64,000 bases of DNA from JAWVYT01 sp046483065 (lineage in GTDB: Bacteria; Gemmatimonadota; Gemmatimonadetes; Longimicrobiales; RSA9): NCBI GenBank assembly GCA_046483065.1, contig JAWODW010000072.1, positions 1 through 64,000 of the forward strand, read 5' to 3'. Positions 16,125 through 25,812 of this stretch are shown one piece after another. Made by a program: the position numbers and the translations under genes. The notes under the pieces were generated by a model. The model was not told the DNA's origin. It worked only from the letters and a program-made list of their open reading frames with translations, and searched no databases. How positions within the stretch are numbered: position 1 is the stretch's first letter; each line of letters opens with the position of its first letter.

Positions 16125-17118
16125 CGAGCTGAAGCGGCGCGCACTGGACGCGCTCGAAGAACGCCGGGAGGCGTACCATTCGGCGGTGGCCACGGCCGTG
16201 GACGAGGTCCGCACGCTGCTGGACTCCCAGCGGCCTGTCAGCGGAGCGAAGGGGTCGCGTGCGGCGGCGGAGCTGGGCGTGTTTGCCGGCGGTCGGATCG
16301 ATACCGAGCGGTTCGAGTCGCTCTTCTCCGACCGGGAGAAGCTGGACGCCGATGCCAGGAAGACCATCGAGGCGGCGCTGGACACGCTCAAGGAGCTGAT
16401 GGAGGCCAGCGACGACCTCTACCTCACCAAGGTACGGCCCGGGGGCGACCTGCGGGACACGGTGCGCGACGCACTGGCCGATTCGGGCCGGGCGTTCGGC
16501 GCCGGCCGGACGGTGGAGCGGGCCCGCTCGGGCGGGGAGGCCGTGGAGTACCAGGACGGGTTCCCACCGATACTGTGGAACCGGGCAGAGCGGACGGTGG
16601 CCCCGCCGCTGGTCCTCGAGCTGGACGGTTCGGACCTCCGGCCGGCCGGGCTGGCGGATTATCTGGAGGGCAACCAGGCCATCGTGCTGCTGATCCGGAA
16701 GCCGGCCCCGCCGGCCGCGCTGGCCCGGCTGGTGGTCCCCGGTACGCTGGTGGTCCAGGCCACCAAGGACGAGGGGCTGGACGAAGCGCTGAACGCGCTG
16801 GACGCGTGGGGCGGGCCGGCCGTCGTGGCCGTGGTGCCCGAGGGCGCCGCCACCTTCCGCTACACGCCGAAGGAGGGGGAGGCCGGCGAGCTGACGGTCG
16901 GGACGGTGCCGGAGAAGAGCCCCAAGGATGTGGGTGGCCTGAGCGCCGCCCGGCAGGAGGCGGAGCTCGAGCTCCTGCAGCTCCTGGACGGTGCGGTGGC
17001 CGGCCGCGTTGTGGCCGCCGCCGGCGATGGGGCCACGGCGGAAGCGGCGGATCCCACGGACAAGCTGGCGGCGTGGCTGCTGCGCCAGGCCAGCATCCCG
17101 GGGCCGGGGGAGGCCTGA
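16114..17118 (+). CDS. Unknown 334-aa protein between korB and rnfB
   Basis: I do not recognise this family. It starts 11 bases before the korB stop, so it is part of the operon. Residues 1-120 are helical and charged (DELKRRALDALEERREAYHSAV; later DARKTIEAALDTLKELMEASDDL), ~140-260 alternate short strands and helices in a Rossmann-like rhythm (AIVLLIRKP, GTLVVQATKDE, GPAVVAVVPEG), and ~275-334 are again helical, Ala-rich and acidic. There is no Cys, no signal peptide and no membrane segment, so it is a cytoplasmic protein without metal-cluster motifs. Its position suggests an accessory or docking role between the oxidoreductase and the Rnf membrane complex. Confidence 0.6.
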   Translation: MPFDELKRRALDALEERREAYHSAVATAVDEVRTLLDSQRPVSGAKGSRAAAELGVFAGGRIDTERFESLFSDREKLDADARKTIEAALDTLKELMEASDDLYLTKVRPGGDLRDTVRDALADSGRAFGAGRTVERARSGGEAVEYQDGFPPILWNRAERTVAPPLVLELDGSDLRPAGLADYLEGNQAIVLLIRKPAPPAALARLVVPGTLVVQATKDEGLDEALNALDAWGGPAVVAVVPEGAATFRYTPKEGEAGELTVGTVPEKSPKDVGGLSAARQEAELELLQLLDGAVAGRVVAAAGDGATAEAADPTDKLAAWLLRQASIPGPGEA

Positions 17119-17122
17119 GGTC

Positions 17123-17965
17123 ATGGGAATCGCCCCCGTCCTCGGCTCGGCCGCCATCCTGGGCGGCGTGGGTCTGACCTTCGGCGCGCTGATCGCGCTG
17201 GCGAACAAGAAGATGAAGGTCTACGAGGACCCGCGCATCAGCGAGGTCGAGGACATCCTGCCGGGCGCCAACTGCGGCGCGTGCGGCTACGCGGGCTGCC
17301 GTGCGTTCGCGGAGGCGGTGATCAACGGCGAGGAACCGCCGGCCACGTGCACGGTGATGAGTGAGGTCGAGCGGGAGGACGTGGCCGACTACCTGGGCGT
17401 GTCCGCCGGCGAGGCGGACAAGGTGGTGGCCCGGCTGATGTGCGCCGGCGGCAGCGACGTGGCCGTGCAGCGCGCCGAGTACTACGGCGTGGAGAGCTGT
17501 GCCGCGGCGGTGGCCGTGGGCGGTGGCGGGAAGGGGTGCGCGTGGGGGTGCGTCGGGCTGTCCGACTGCGCCGTCGTGTGCGATTTCGACGCCATCGTCA
17601 TGAACGAGGTGGGGCTCCCGGTGGTGATCCCCGAGGAGTGCACGGCGTGCGGCGACTGTGTGGAAGCGTGCCCGCTGGGGCTGTTCGAGCTTCTGCCGAT
17701 GAGCGACCACCTGATCGTGCAGTGCAAGAGCCTGCTGGAGGGCGACGCGGCGGAGGAGGTTTGCGCCGTCGCCTGCAACGCTTGCGGCCGCTGTGCCGTG
17801 GACGCGCCCGACGATCTGATCGAGATGAAGGACGGCCTGGCCGTCGTCGATCGGTCCAAGACGGAAATCGAGAACAAAGACGCCATCGCCCGCTGTCCGA
17901 CGGGGGCGATCGTATGGGTTGAGGGCGCGCAGTTCCGCGTGCCCGTCGTATCAGGGAGTGTATGA
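17123..17965 (+). CDS. rnfB: Rnf complex subunit RnfB (Fe-S)
   Basis: 280 residues from ATG 17123. A single N-terminal membrane helix (~5-28) is followed by the four-Cys Fe-S domain ILPGANCGACGYAGCRAF and, later, ferredoxin-type clusters (CTACGDCVEACPLG; CNACGRCAVDAP; RCPTGAI), plus an additional Cys-rich stretch (GKGCAWGCVGLSDC). This order is standard for RnfB, the presumed ferredoxin-accepting subunit of the ion-translocating ferredoxin:NAD+ oxidoreductase. Unusually it is separated from the remaining rnf genes by the giant PFOR gene, whose ATG overlaps its stop (ATGA). It therefore sits between two ferredoxin-producing enzymes. Confidence 0.92.
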   Translation: MGIAPVLGSAAILGGVGLTFGALIALANKKMKVYEDPRISEVEDILPGANCGACGYAGCRAFAEAVINGEEPPATCTVMSEVEREDVADYLGVSAGEADKVVARLMCAGGSDVAVQRAEYYGVESCAAAVAVGGGGKGCAWGCVGLSDCAVVCDFDAIVMNEVGLPVVIPEECTACGDCVEACPLGLFELLPMSDHLIVQCKSLLEGDAAEEVCAVACNACGRCAVDAPDDLIEMKDGLAVVDRSKTEIENKDAIARCPTGAIVWVEGAQFRVPVVSGSV

Positions 17966-20900
17966 TGAAGAACCCGTTTGCCAAGAAGGCCGGCACAGAG
18001 AACGAGGCGCCCCGCTACCCGGGGCACCCGGAAGCCACCGACGGCACCGATGCCATCGTCACCATGGAGACGGCGGGGAGCGAAGCCGCGGGCGCCTACC
18101 CCATCACGCCCTCGACGCAGATGGGCGAGGGGTGGGCCATGGCCGTAGCTAATGGGGCGACCAACGTCAACGGCCGTCGGCTCCTCTTTTTCGAGCCTGA
18201 GGGCGAGCACGCCGCCGCCGGTGTCACGGCGGGGATGAGCATGACGGGGCTCCGGTCCACGAACTTCTCGAGTGGGCAGGGGATCGCGTACATGCACGAG
18301 AGCCTGTACGCGGCGGCGGGCAAGCGGCTGACGTACGTGCTCAACATCGCGGCCCGGGCCATGACCAAGCACGCGCTGAACGTGCACGCCGGCCACGACG
18401 ACTACCACGCCGTGGACGATACGGGCTTCTTCCAGCTATTCGCGAAGGACGTGCAGAGCGCGGCGGACCTGAACGTCATCGCCCACCGGATCGCCGAGAT
18501 GAGCCTGAACCCGGGGATCGTGGCTCAGGACGGGTTCCTGACGAGCCACGTCATCGAGACCATGCTCATGCCCGAGCGGGAGCTCGTGAAGGAGTTCCTC
18601 GGCGACCCGTCGGACATGATCGAGAGTCCGACGCCGGCGCAGCGCCTCACCTTCGGTGAGAAGCGGCGCCGGATCCCGGAGCTCTTCGACGTGGACTACC
18701 CGGCCATGCTGGGCACGGTGCAGAACCAGGACAGCTACGCCCAGGGCGTGGCGGCGCAGCGGCCGTTCTACTTCGACCACGTCCAGGCGCTGGCCGACGA
18801 GGCCATGGCGGCGTACAGCGAGCTCACGGGCCGACCCTACCGTCGGGCCATGGGCTACCGCCTCGAGGACGCCGAGTACGTCCTGGTCGGGCAGGGCTCG
18901 GTGGTGGGGAACGCCGAGGCCGCGGCCGACTACCTCCGGGAGGAGAAGGGGCTGAAGGTCGGCGTGCTCGACATGGTCATGTTCCGACCGTTCCCCGCCG
19001 ACCTGGTGGCGGGGATGCTGGTCGGGAAGAAGGCCGTGACCGTGCTGGAGCGGGTCGACCAGCCGCTGGCCGTGGACGCCCCGATGCTGCGAGAGATCCG
19101 GAGCGCCATGGGCAAGGCCGTGGAGAACGGTCGGGCCCGGCGGACCAACGGCGCCGAGCTGCCTCACGAGGGGCTGCCGGCGATCTCCGGCGACGACGTG
19201 CCCGAGTTCTTCAGCGCCGGCTTCGGCTTCGGCAGCCGCGACCTGCAGCCGGGTGACCTGGTGGCGGCGGTGAACAACATGGTAGAGGGCGGCAAAGGCC
19301 GTCGGCAGTACTACCTGGGGATCGACTTCATCCGGAAGGGCACCCGGCTGCCCAAGCTGGAGATCTGGCAGGAGCAGCTGCTGGAGGCGTACCCGAAGCT
19401 GCCGGACCTGGCGCTGGAGCCGGTGGCGGGGTTGAACCTCCTCCCCGACGGCTCCATCGCGCTGCGGATCCACTCCGTGGGCGGCTGGGGCGCCATCACC
19501 ATGGGGAAGAACGTGAGCCTGACGGCCTTCGAGATGGCCGGGCTGCACGTGAAGGCGAACCCGAAGTACGGCTCCGAGAAGAAGGGGCAGCCCACCACGT
19601 TCTACGCCACGCTCAGCCGCGATCCCATCAAGATCAACGCGGAGCTCAAGAACGTGGACGTGGTGTTGAGCCCGGACCCGAACGTCTTCCGCCACTCGAA
19701 CCCGCTGGCCGGGCTCCGTGAGGGCGGCGTGTTCGTGATCCAGACCGACATGGAGCCCGAGGCGCTCTGGGAGAGCTTCCCCGAGGACGCCAAGCGGTTC
19801 ATCCGGCAGAACGACATCAAGGTGTACGGCCTCGACGGCTTTGCCATCGCGAGCGAGGAGGCGTCGGCGGCCGAGCTCCGCTACCGGATGCAGGGGGCGG
19901 CCTTCCTGGGCGCCTTCTTCCGGGTCTCCCCGCTGGCCGAGCAGGAGGGGCTCGACGAGGAGACGCTCTTCGCCGGGATCCGCGAGCAGATGGAGCGGAA
20001 GTTCGGCAAGCTCGGCGAGCAGGTGGTGGAGGACAACGTGCGGGTCATCCGCCGGGGCTACGACGAGATCGCGGAGGTCGAGCCGGCGCAGAACGGCGAG
20101 GGCCAGGACGTGTCGCTCCCCGTGGCACAGATCCCGTCGGAGCTGGACGTCCCCGCCGCGGAGGTGGGGATCGGGAACCCGGGCCGCTTCTTCGAGCAGG
20201 TCTGCAGCGTCTACGACGCGGGCCAGGAGCCCATCGCGGATCCGTACGCCGCCATCAGCGGGATCCCGGCGGCCACGAGCGTGATCCGTGACATGACCGA
20301 CATCCGGTTCGAGGTCCCGGAGTTCGTGGCGAGCAAGTGCACGGGGTGCGCCCAGTGCTGGACCCAGTGTCCGGACGCCGCGATCCCCGGGCTGGTGAAC
20401 AGCGTGGCGGACCTGCTGGACACGGCCATCGAGTACGCCAAGAACGGTCGGAGCCTGGACCGGCTCAACCAGGTCAGCAAGCACCTGGTCAAGGAGACCC
20501 GGAAGGTCATCGACGGGGTGGAGTTCGACAACTTCGGCGACACGCTGAAGGCGGCGTACAGGAACCTGGTCCCGAAGCTGAACTGGGACCCGGAGAAGCG
20601 GAAGGAGCTGGACGACGATTTCGCCGCCGTCTACCCGATCCTCGCCGAGTTCCCGCTGACCAAGACCCAGCCGTTCTGGGATATCCCGGAGGGTAAGGAG
20701 AAGGGCAGCGGCGGGCTGCTGTCCATCACCATCAACCCCGAGGCGTGCAAGGGCTGCAACATCTGCGTGGACGTCTGCGAGGATAACGCGCTGATCACGG
20801 TGAAGCAGGACGAGGAGATCGTCGACAAGCTGCGGCGGAACTGGGGCTTCTGGCAGGAGCTGCCGGACACCGACGACCGCTACATCAACATCCGGGACCT

Positions 20901-23064
20901 GGAGGAAGGGATCGGTGTGCTGCCGAGCCTGCTCCTGAAGAAGGACACCTACCGGAGCATGGTGGGCGGCGATGGCTCGTGCATGGGGTGCGGCGAGAAG
21001 ACGGCCGTGCACCTGATCACGTCCACCATCGAGGCGCTGATGCAGCCCCGGGTCGAGAAGTTCGTCGAGAAGATCGATGGGCTCATCGACGGGCTGGACG
21101 AGAAGGCCCGCGACCTGCTGGCCGCGGACGCCGACCTGGACCTGGCGGCGGTGGCCGAGGGCGGGCGCGTGGATGTGCCCATGAACGACGAGAAGCGCCA
21201 GCAGCTGGAGCGGTACGCCCGGTCGCTGCAGGCGCTGAAGGACCTGAAGTGGCGCTACGAGGAAGGGCCGAGCGGCCGGGGCCGCGCGGCCACGGGGATC
21301 ACCAACAGCACGGGGTGCTCGAGCGTGTGGGGCAGCACCTATCCCTACAACCCGTACCCGTTCCCGTGGGTGAACCACCTCTTCCAGGACGCGCCGAGCA
21401 TCGCCATCGGGATCTTCGAGGGGCACATGCGGAAGATGGGGGACAACTTCGTCACCGTCCGCCGCGCCGAGAAGGTCCTCGAGGGCACGTACGACCCGGA
21501 GACGGACGAGGAGTTCTTCACCGACTTCGACTACGAGCAGTTCACTGACGAGGAGTTCAACCTGGTCCCGCCGATCCTCTCCATCGGGGGCGACGGCGCC
21601 ATGCTGGATATCGGGTTCCAGAACCTCTCGCGGCTCATGGCCAGCGGGAAGCCGATCCGGGTGGTGGTGCTCGACACGCAGGTCTACTCGAACACCGGCG
21701 GTCAGGCCAGCACGGGGACGTACACCGGCCAGTCGGCCGACATGAGCCCGTACGGCAGGGCCGTGCACGGGAAGATGGAGACCCGGAAGGAGCTGGCGTA
21801 CATCGCCATGGCCCACCGCGGGACCTTCGTCCACCAGACGAGTCAGGCGTCCGCGAGCCACCTCATCGGCGGGCTGATCAAGGGGCTCAAGACGCGGCGG
21901 CCGAGCGTGATCAACGTCTACACGCCGTGCCCCGTGGAGCACGGGCTGCCGGACGAGTGGGCGCCGAAGAGCGCGAAGCTCGCGCTGGAGAGCCGGGCGT
22001 TCCCGTTCATGACGTACGACCCGGACGCCGGCGATTCCATCGCCGAGTGCCTGAGCCTGGACGGGAACCCGGACACGCAGAGCATCTGGCCGCTCTACGA
22101 GCTGACCTACGTGGACGACGACGGCGAGGAGCAGACCATGGAGCTGCCGGTCACCACCGCCGATTGGGCGGCCACGGAGACCCGGTTCAAGAAGCACTTC
22201 AAGGCGATCCCGGAGGACGATTGGGACGACGACACCCTGATGGCGTTCCACGAGTTCGTGGCCGCGTCGAAGGAGGACCGGGAGGGCAAGACGCCGTTCA
22301 TCTGGACCATCGATGATGACAGGAAGCGGAAGCGGGTCAGGGTCTCCAAGGAGATAGTGCGGCTGGCCGAGGAGCGGCTCCTGTACTGGCACCAGCTCAA
22401 GGAGATGGCCGGGCTCGAGGTCCCGGACTGGGTGCGCAGCAACATCGGCCGCGAGATCGAGTCGGAGTTCGAGAACAAGCTGGAGAAGGCTCGGGAGGAG
22501 TTCGAGGCCAAGCTCGAGGAGCTCAAGGCCACTTACCCACAGATCATCGCCCGTCGCCTGGCCGAAGGGTTGGTCAAGCACGGGAACGGGAACCGCACCG
22601 TGGCCGACCTGCTGAAGACGGCCGAGTCCACACCGGGGCTCGAGCCCATCGGCTCGGACGTGGGCGGGATGCCCGTGGGCCCGAGCGGCGGCAACGGCGG
22701 CACGGCGGCGGCGCAGGAGTCCGGTGGTGCGGCCACAGCGGTGGAGGAGAAGCCCGAATCGGTGGTGGAGACTGCCGCGGAGCCGGAGGCCGAGGCCGAG
22801 GAGGACGAGGGCCTGGCCATGGAGCCGTACATCGAGACGGCCCGCTGCACCACGTGCGACGAGTGCACGCAGCTCAACAACCGGATGTTCAAGTACAACG
22901 ACGACAAGCAGGCGTACATCGCCGACCCGACGGCCGGAACGTACAAGGAGCTGGTCATGGCGGCCGAGCGCTGTCCTGTCGAGATCATCCACCCCGGCGA
23001 CCCGCTCGACCCGAACGAGCCGGAGCTCGAGAAGTGGAAGAAGCGGGCGGAGCCGTTCATTTGA
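17962..23064 (+). CDS. Giant single-chain pyruvate:ferredoxin oxidoreductase with C-terminal extension
   Basis: 1700 residues, against ~1170-1200 for ordinary NifJ/PFOR. Domain order: alpha TPP-pyrimidine domain (YPITPST at 46-52), transketolase-C-like (~280-400), gamma domain (SVGGWGAITMGKNV, ~502), two-cluster ferredoxin domain (CTGCAQCWTQCPDA ~792; CKGCNICVDVCED ~929), and beta/TPP domain (GSCMGCGEKTAVH ~1005; GGDGAMLDIGFQN ~1208; SNTGGQAST). After ~1430 comes an extra helical, coiled-coil-like segment (~1495-1535), an acidic Ala/Glu linker (~1570-1620) and a one-cluster ferredoxin-like module (CTTCDEC then ERCPVEI, ~1629-1680). It converts pyruvate and CoA to acetyl-CoA, CO2 and reduced ferredoxin. 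Start ATG overlaps the rnfB stop; a second ATG directly follows. Confidence 0.9.
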   Translation: MMKNPFAKKAGTENEAPRYPGHPEATDGTDAIVTMETAGSEAAGAYPITPSTQMGEGWAMAVANGATNVNGRRLLFFEPEGEHAAAGVTAGMSMTGLRSTNFSSGQGIAYMHESLYAAAGKRLTYVLNIAARAMTKHALNVHAGHDDYHAVDDTGFFQLFAKDVQSAADLNVIAHRIAEMSLNPGIVAQDGFLTSHVIETMLMPERELVKEFLGDPSDMIESPTPAQRLTFGEKRRRIPELFDVDYPAMLGTVQNQDSYAQGVAAQRPFYFDHVQALADEAMAAYSELTGRPYRRAMGYRLEDAEYVLVGQGSVVGNAEAAADYLREEKGLKVGVLDMVMFRPFPADLVAGMLVGKKAVTVLERVDQPLAVDAPMLREIRSAMGKAVENGRARRTNGAELPHEGLPAISGDDVPEFFSAGFGFGSRDLQPGDLVAAVNNMVEGGKGRRQYYLGIDFIRKGTRLPKLEIWQEQLLEAYPKLPDLALEPVAGLNLLPDGSIALRIHSVGGWGAITMGKNVSLTAFEMAGLHVKANPKYGSEKKGQPTTFYATLSRDPIKINAELKNVDVVLSPDPNVFRHSNPLAGLREGGVFVIQTDMEPEALWESFPEDAKRFIRQNDIKVYGLDGFAIASEEASAAELRYRMQGAAFLGAFFRVSPLAEQEGLDEETLFAGIREQMERKFGKLGEQVVEDNVRVIRRGYDEIAEVEPAQNGEGQDVSLPVAQIPSELDVPAAEVGIGNPGRFFEQVCSVYDAGQEPIADPYAAISGIPAATSVIRDMTDIRFEVPEFVASKCTGCAQCWTQCPDAAIPGLVNSVADLLDTAIEYAKNGRSLDRLNQVSKHLVKETRKVIDGVEFDNFGDTLKAAYRNLVPKLNWDPEKRKELDDDFAAVYPILAEFPLTKTQPFWDIPEGKEKGSGGLLSITINPEACKGCNICVDVCEDNALITVKQDEEIVDKLRRNWGFWQELPDTDDRYINIRDLEEGIGVLPSLLLKKDTYRSMVGGDGSCMGCGEKTAVHLITSTIEALMQPRVEKFVEKIDGLIDGLDEKARDLLAADADLDLAAVAEGGRVDVPMNDEKRQQLERYARSLQALKDLKWRYEEGPSGRGRAATGITNSTGCSSVWGSTYPYNPYPFPWVNHLFQDAPSIAIGIFEGHMRKMGDNFVTVRRAEKVLEGTYDPETDEEFFTDFDYEQFTDEEFNLVPPILSIGGDGAMLDIGFQNLSRLMASGKPIRVVVLDTQVYSNTGGQASTGTYTGQSADMSPYGRAVHGKMETRKELAYIAMAHRGTFVHQTSQASASHLIGGLIKGLKTRRPSVINVYTPCPVEHGLPDEWAPKSAKLALESRAFPFMTYDPDAGDSIAECLSLDGNPDTQSIWPLYELTYVDDDGEEQTMELPVTTADWAATETRFKKHFKAIPEDDWDDDTLMAFHEFVAASKEDREGKTPFIWTIDDDRKRKRVRVSKEIVRLAEERLLYWHQLKEMAGLEVPDWVRSNIGREIESEFENKLEKAREEFEAKLEELKATYPQIIARRLAEGLVKHGNGNRTVADLLKTAESTPGLEPIGSDVGGMPVGPSGGNGGTAAAQESGGAATAVEEKPESVVETAAEPEAEAEEDEGLAMEPYIETARCTTCDECTQLNNRMFKYNDDKQAYIADPTAGTYKELVMAAERCPVEIIHPGDPLDPNEPELEKWKKRAEPFI

Positions 23065-23347
23065 CGCGGAGGCGCGGAGGAGCGCGGAGGCGCGGAGGCG
23101 CGGAGCGAACGCGGAGAACTGATCTTGGTTGAGGCGGTGGAGGCAGAGTTCGAGGTGGAGGATCGACCGACGGGGCAGGGCAAGCTTCGGATGAAGGGTG
23201 CTCAGCCGCGAAGGGTCGGGTTCACCCGGAACACAGCCGAGCCGGAAAAGACCAAGAAGAACTCCGTGAGTGCTCCGCGTCTCCGCGCCTCCGCGGTTAG
23301 CTGGGCGTTGGTGAAGGCGAGCCGAGTACCATTCGAGGATAGATGAC
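23065..23347. repeat. Repeat-containing gap after the PFOR gene (GCGGAGGC type)
   Basis: Directly after the PFOR stop come five tandem-like GCGGAGGC/GCGCGGAG units (23065-23120). Their inverted counterpart, CTCCGCGTCTCCGCGCCTCC, lies at about 23276-23296, so the gap is a long inverted repeat of a type seen dispersed in many GC-rich genomes. An open frame (23125-23346) across it is a by-product and is rejected. The gap separates rnfC from the PFOR gene; only a GAGG ribosome site for rnfC is visible at its right end. Confidence 0.65.
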
Positions 23348-24727
23348 GTGAGCAAGCTAACCGACCTGCTCTTCGGCCCGAGCTTCCGCCACGGGGTGCA
23401 CCCGCCGGACTCGAAGCAGCTGACGAATACCGTGCCGATCCGGAGGATGCCGTTCCCGGAGGAGATCGTCCTCCCGCTGCGGCAGAACGCGGGGAATCCG
23501 GCGAAGCTGATCGTGGAGGCCGGTGACCACGTGGAGCGGGGCGACACCATCGGCGTGGCCGACGGCTACGTCTCGGTGCCGATCCATGCAACGGCCACGG
23601 GCCGGGTGAAGGAGGTCGGCTGGTGGCCGCACCCGGACGGCCAGATGGAGCGGGCGGTACGGCTCGAGGTGGATCGGTTCAGCCCCCAGGTGCCCCGGCC
23701 GCGGATCGTGCCGGAATGGGAGGGTCTGACGCCCGACGAAGTCCGCTCCGCGGTGCAGGCGGCGGGGGTGGTGGGGCTGGGCGGCGCGGCGTTCCCGACG
23801 CACGTGAAGCTGAACCCGCCGGAGGACACGGAGATCGAGCTCCTGCTCATCAACGGCGCCGAGTGCGAGCCGTACCTGACGAGTGACCATCGGGTCATGG
23901 TGGAGTACCCGGAGCGGGTCCATTTCGGGATCCGGATCATGATGCAGTGCCTGGGTGTGGACCGAGCGGTGATCGGGGTGGAGAACAACAAACCCGACGC
24001 CATCGACCGGCTCAGGGCCACGGTGCCGCCGGACCTGGATATCGAGGTCATCGGCCTCACGGTGAAGTACCCGCAGGGCGCCGAGAAGATGCTGATCAAG
24101 GCGGTGACCGGGCGGGAGGTGCCGTCCGGCAAGCTCCCGATGCACGTGGGGGCGGTGGTCCAGAACGTGAACTCCATTGCCGCCATCGCCGAGGTCTTCG
24201 AGACGGGCTACCCGCTCATCGAGCGGATCGTCACCATCACGGGGCCGGGGATCCGGAACCCCCAGAACCTGATTGTGCCGGTGGGTACCAAAATCGGCGA
24301 CGTCATCGAATTCTGCGGCGGGCTCACTGAGGACGCCACGGAGGTGATCTTCGGCGGGCCTATGATGGGGATGCCGCAGCCGGACCTGGACGTGCCGATC
24401 CTGAAGGGGACGTCGGGGGTGGTGGTGCTGACGGAGGCCGAGTCGGCCAGGCCGCCGGCCATGCCGTGCATCCACTGCGGCCGGTGCCTGGAGGCGTGCC
24501 CGGTCTTCCTGAACCCGCAGACGCTCGGGAAGCTGGCCCAGGTGGGGCGCTACACCGAGATGGAGGAGCACAATCTGGCCGACTGCATGCTGTGCGGGTC
24601 GTGCTCGTACGTCTGTCCCTCGAACATCCCGCTGTCGCAGATGTTCGCCCTGAGCAAGGGCGGGCTGCGGCGTCAGAAGGAGCGGGCCAAGCGGGAGGCG
24701 GAAGGGAAGGAGGTCGAGGCCGCATGA
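23348..24727 (+). CDS. rnfC: Rnf complex subunit RnfC
   Basis: 459 residues, starting at GTG 23348 behind GAGG. The N-terminal ~130 residues form the barrel-sandwich part (HGVHPPDSKQLT, later HATATGRV). Then comes the nucleotide/FMN-binding Rossmann domain (GVVGLGGAAFPTHVKL, ~140-155; LLINGAECEPYLTSDHRVM), an SLBB-like segment, and two [4Fe-4S] motifs (CIHCGRCLEACPV; CMLCGSCSYVCPS) near the C-terminus. RnfC is the NADH-side peripheral subunit. The Ala/Gln-rich C-terminal tail of enterobacterial RnfC is absent, as in most other bacteria. rnfD overlaps its stop (ATGA). Confidence 0.95.
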   Translation: MSKLTDLLFGPSFRHGVHPPDSKQLTNTVPIRRMPFPEEIVLPLRQNAGNPAKLIVEAGDHVERGDTIGVADGYVSVPIHATATGRVKEVGWWPHPDGQMERAVRLEVDRFSPQVPRPRIVPEWEGLTPDEVRSAVQAAGVVGLGGAAFPTHVKLNPPEDTEIELLLINGAECEPYLTSDHRVMVEYPERVHFGIRIMMQCLGVDRAVIGVENNKPDAIDRLRATVPPDLDIEVIGLTVKYPQGAEKMLIKAVTGREVPSGKLPMHVGAVVQNVNSIAAIAEVFETGYPLIERIVTITGPGIRNPQNLIVPVGTKIGDVIEFCGGLTEDATEVIFGGPMMGMPQPDLDVPILKGTSGVVVLTEAESARPPAMPCIHCGRCLEACPVFLNPQTLGKLAQVGRYTEMEEHNLADCMLCGSCSYVCPSNIPLSQMFALSKGGLRRQKERAKREAEGKEVEAA

Positions 24728-25812
24728 GCGACGCGCGCAAGGGCTGGCGCGGGACCGGCTGGCAGGCCGGGACGCAGCAGAAGATGGCGGAGGACCCGGA
24801 CCTCCGGCTCATGGCGTCGCCGCACCTGCACGCACAGGACTCCACCGCCCGGATCATGTGGTCCGTGGTGATCACGCTGGTCCCGGTGGTGGCGGCCGCC
24901 ACGTACTTCTTCGGGCCCGGCGCCCTCCTGGTCATCGGCTCCGCCACCCTGGGCGCCATGATCACCGAGCGGATCTTCGGGTCCGGCGGCGCGCTCCGGG
25001 ACGGTTCCGCCGCCATCACGGGGATCCTGCTGGGGCTCACGCTCCCGCCGGGGTTCCCCCTCTGGATGGCGTTCGTGGGCGGGGCCTTCGGGATCGGCTT
25101 CGGAAAGCTCATCTTCGGCGGGCTCGGCCAGAACATCTTCAACCCGGCGCTCCTGGGCCGGGCGTTCCTCCAGGCGGCGTTCCCCACGGCCATCACCACG
25201 TGGCCGGCGGTGAGCACGGCCGCCGAGGGTGGGAGTTGGCTCCAGCTCCGGGGCGACCTTTTCGCCACGCCGATGATGACGGCGGGCGAGGTGGACGTGG
25301 TGACGCAGGCCACGCCGTTGGGGCTGTGGAAGTTCGAGGGCGAGATCACGGACTTACTGAACCTCCTGATGGGGACCACCGGCGGGTCGCTGGGCGAGAC
25401 GTCGGCGCTGTTGATCCTCCTGGGCGGCGGGTACCTGGCCGCCCGGAACTACCTGAACTGGCGGATCCCCATCGGGATCTTCGCCACCGTGGGCGCCTTC
25501 TCCTGGATCCTGCATGCCATCGATCCGAGCTATCCGGGGCCGCTCTTCATGCTCTTCAGCGGTGGACTCATGCTCGGTGCCGTCTACATGGCCACCGACA
25601 TGGTGACCTCGCCGGTGACGAACAAGGGCGCCTGGATCTTCGCGTTCGGGATCGGCTTCCTGGTGGTCCTGATCCGGGTCTGGGGCGGACTGCCCGAGGG
25701 CGTCATGTACGCGATCCTCTTCATGAACGCGCTGGTGCCGTTCATCGAGCAGGCCACGCAGCCCAATGTGTTCGGCACGGCCGAGAGCAAGGCCGAGAAG
25801 ATGAGGGCATGA
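24724..25812 (+). CDS. rnfD: Rnf complex subunit RnfD
   Basis: 362 residues from ATG 24724. The start MSDARKGWRG is followed by SPHLHAQDSTARIMW and about nine membrane helices, matching RnfD/NqrB topology. T197, in the motif QATPLGLWK, corresponds to the Thr that carries covalently bound FMN. It conducts electrons and ions through the membrane arm of Rnf. It overlaps rnfC upstream, and rnfG begins at its stop codon (ATGATG). Confidence 0.93.
   Translation: MSDARKGWRGTGWQAGTQQKMAEDPDLRLMASPHLHAQDSTARIMWSVVITLVPVVAAATYFFGPGALLVIGSATLGAMITERIFGSGGALRDGSAAITGILLGLTLPPGFPLWMAFVGGAFGIGFGKLIFGGLGQNIFNPALLGRAFLQAAFPTAITTWPAVSTAAEGGSWLQLRGDLFATPMMTAGEVDVVTQATPLGLWKFEGEITDLLNLLMGTTGGSLGETSALLILLGGGYLAARNYLNWRIPIGIFATVGAFSWILHAIDPSYPGPLFMLFSGGLMLGAVYMATDMVTSPVTNKGAWIFAFGIGFLVVLIRVWGGLPEGVMYAILFMNALVPFIEQATQPNVFGTAESKAEKMRA

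Noticed and set aside
23125..23346. 73-codon frame between PFOR and rnfC
   Set aside because: It is made of the dispersed inverted GCGGAGGC repeat and lacks a plausible product.
18436..23550. A ~1700-codon minus-strand frame opposite the PFOR gene
   Set aside because: His/Arg/Leu-rich, no domain; the plus strand has full PFOR motifs. Length alone is a GC effect.
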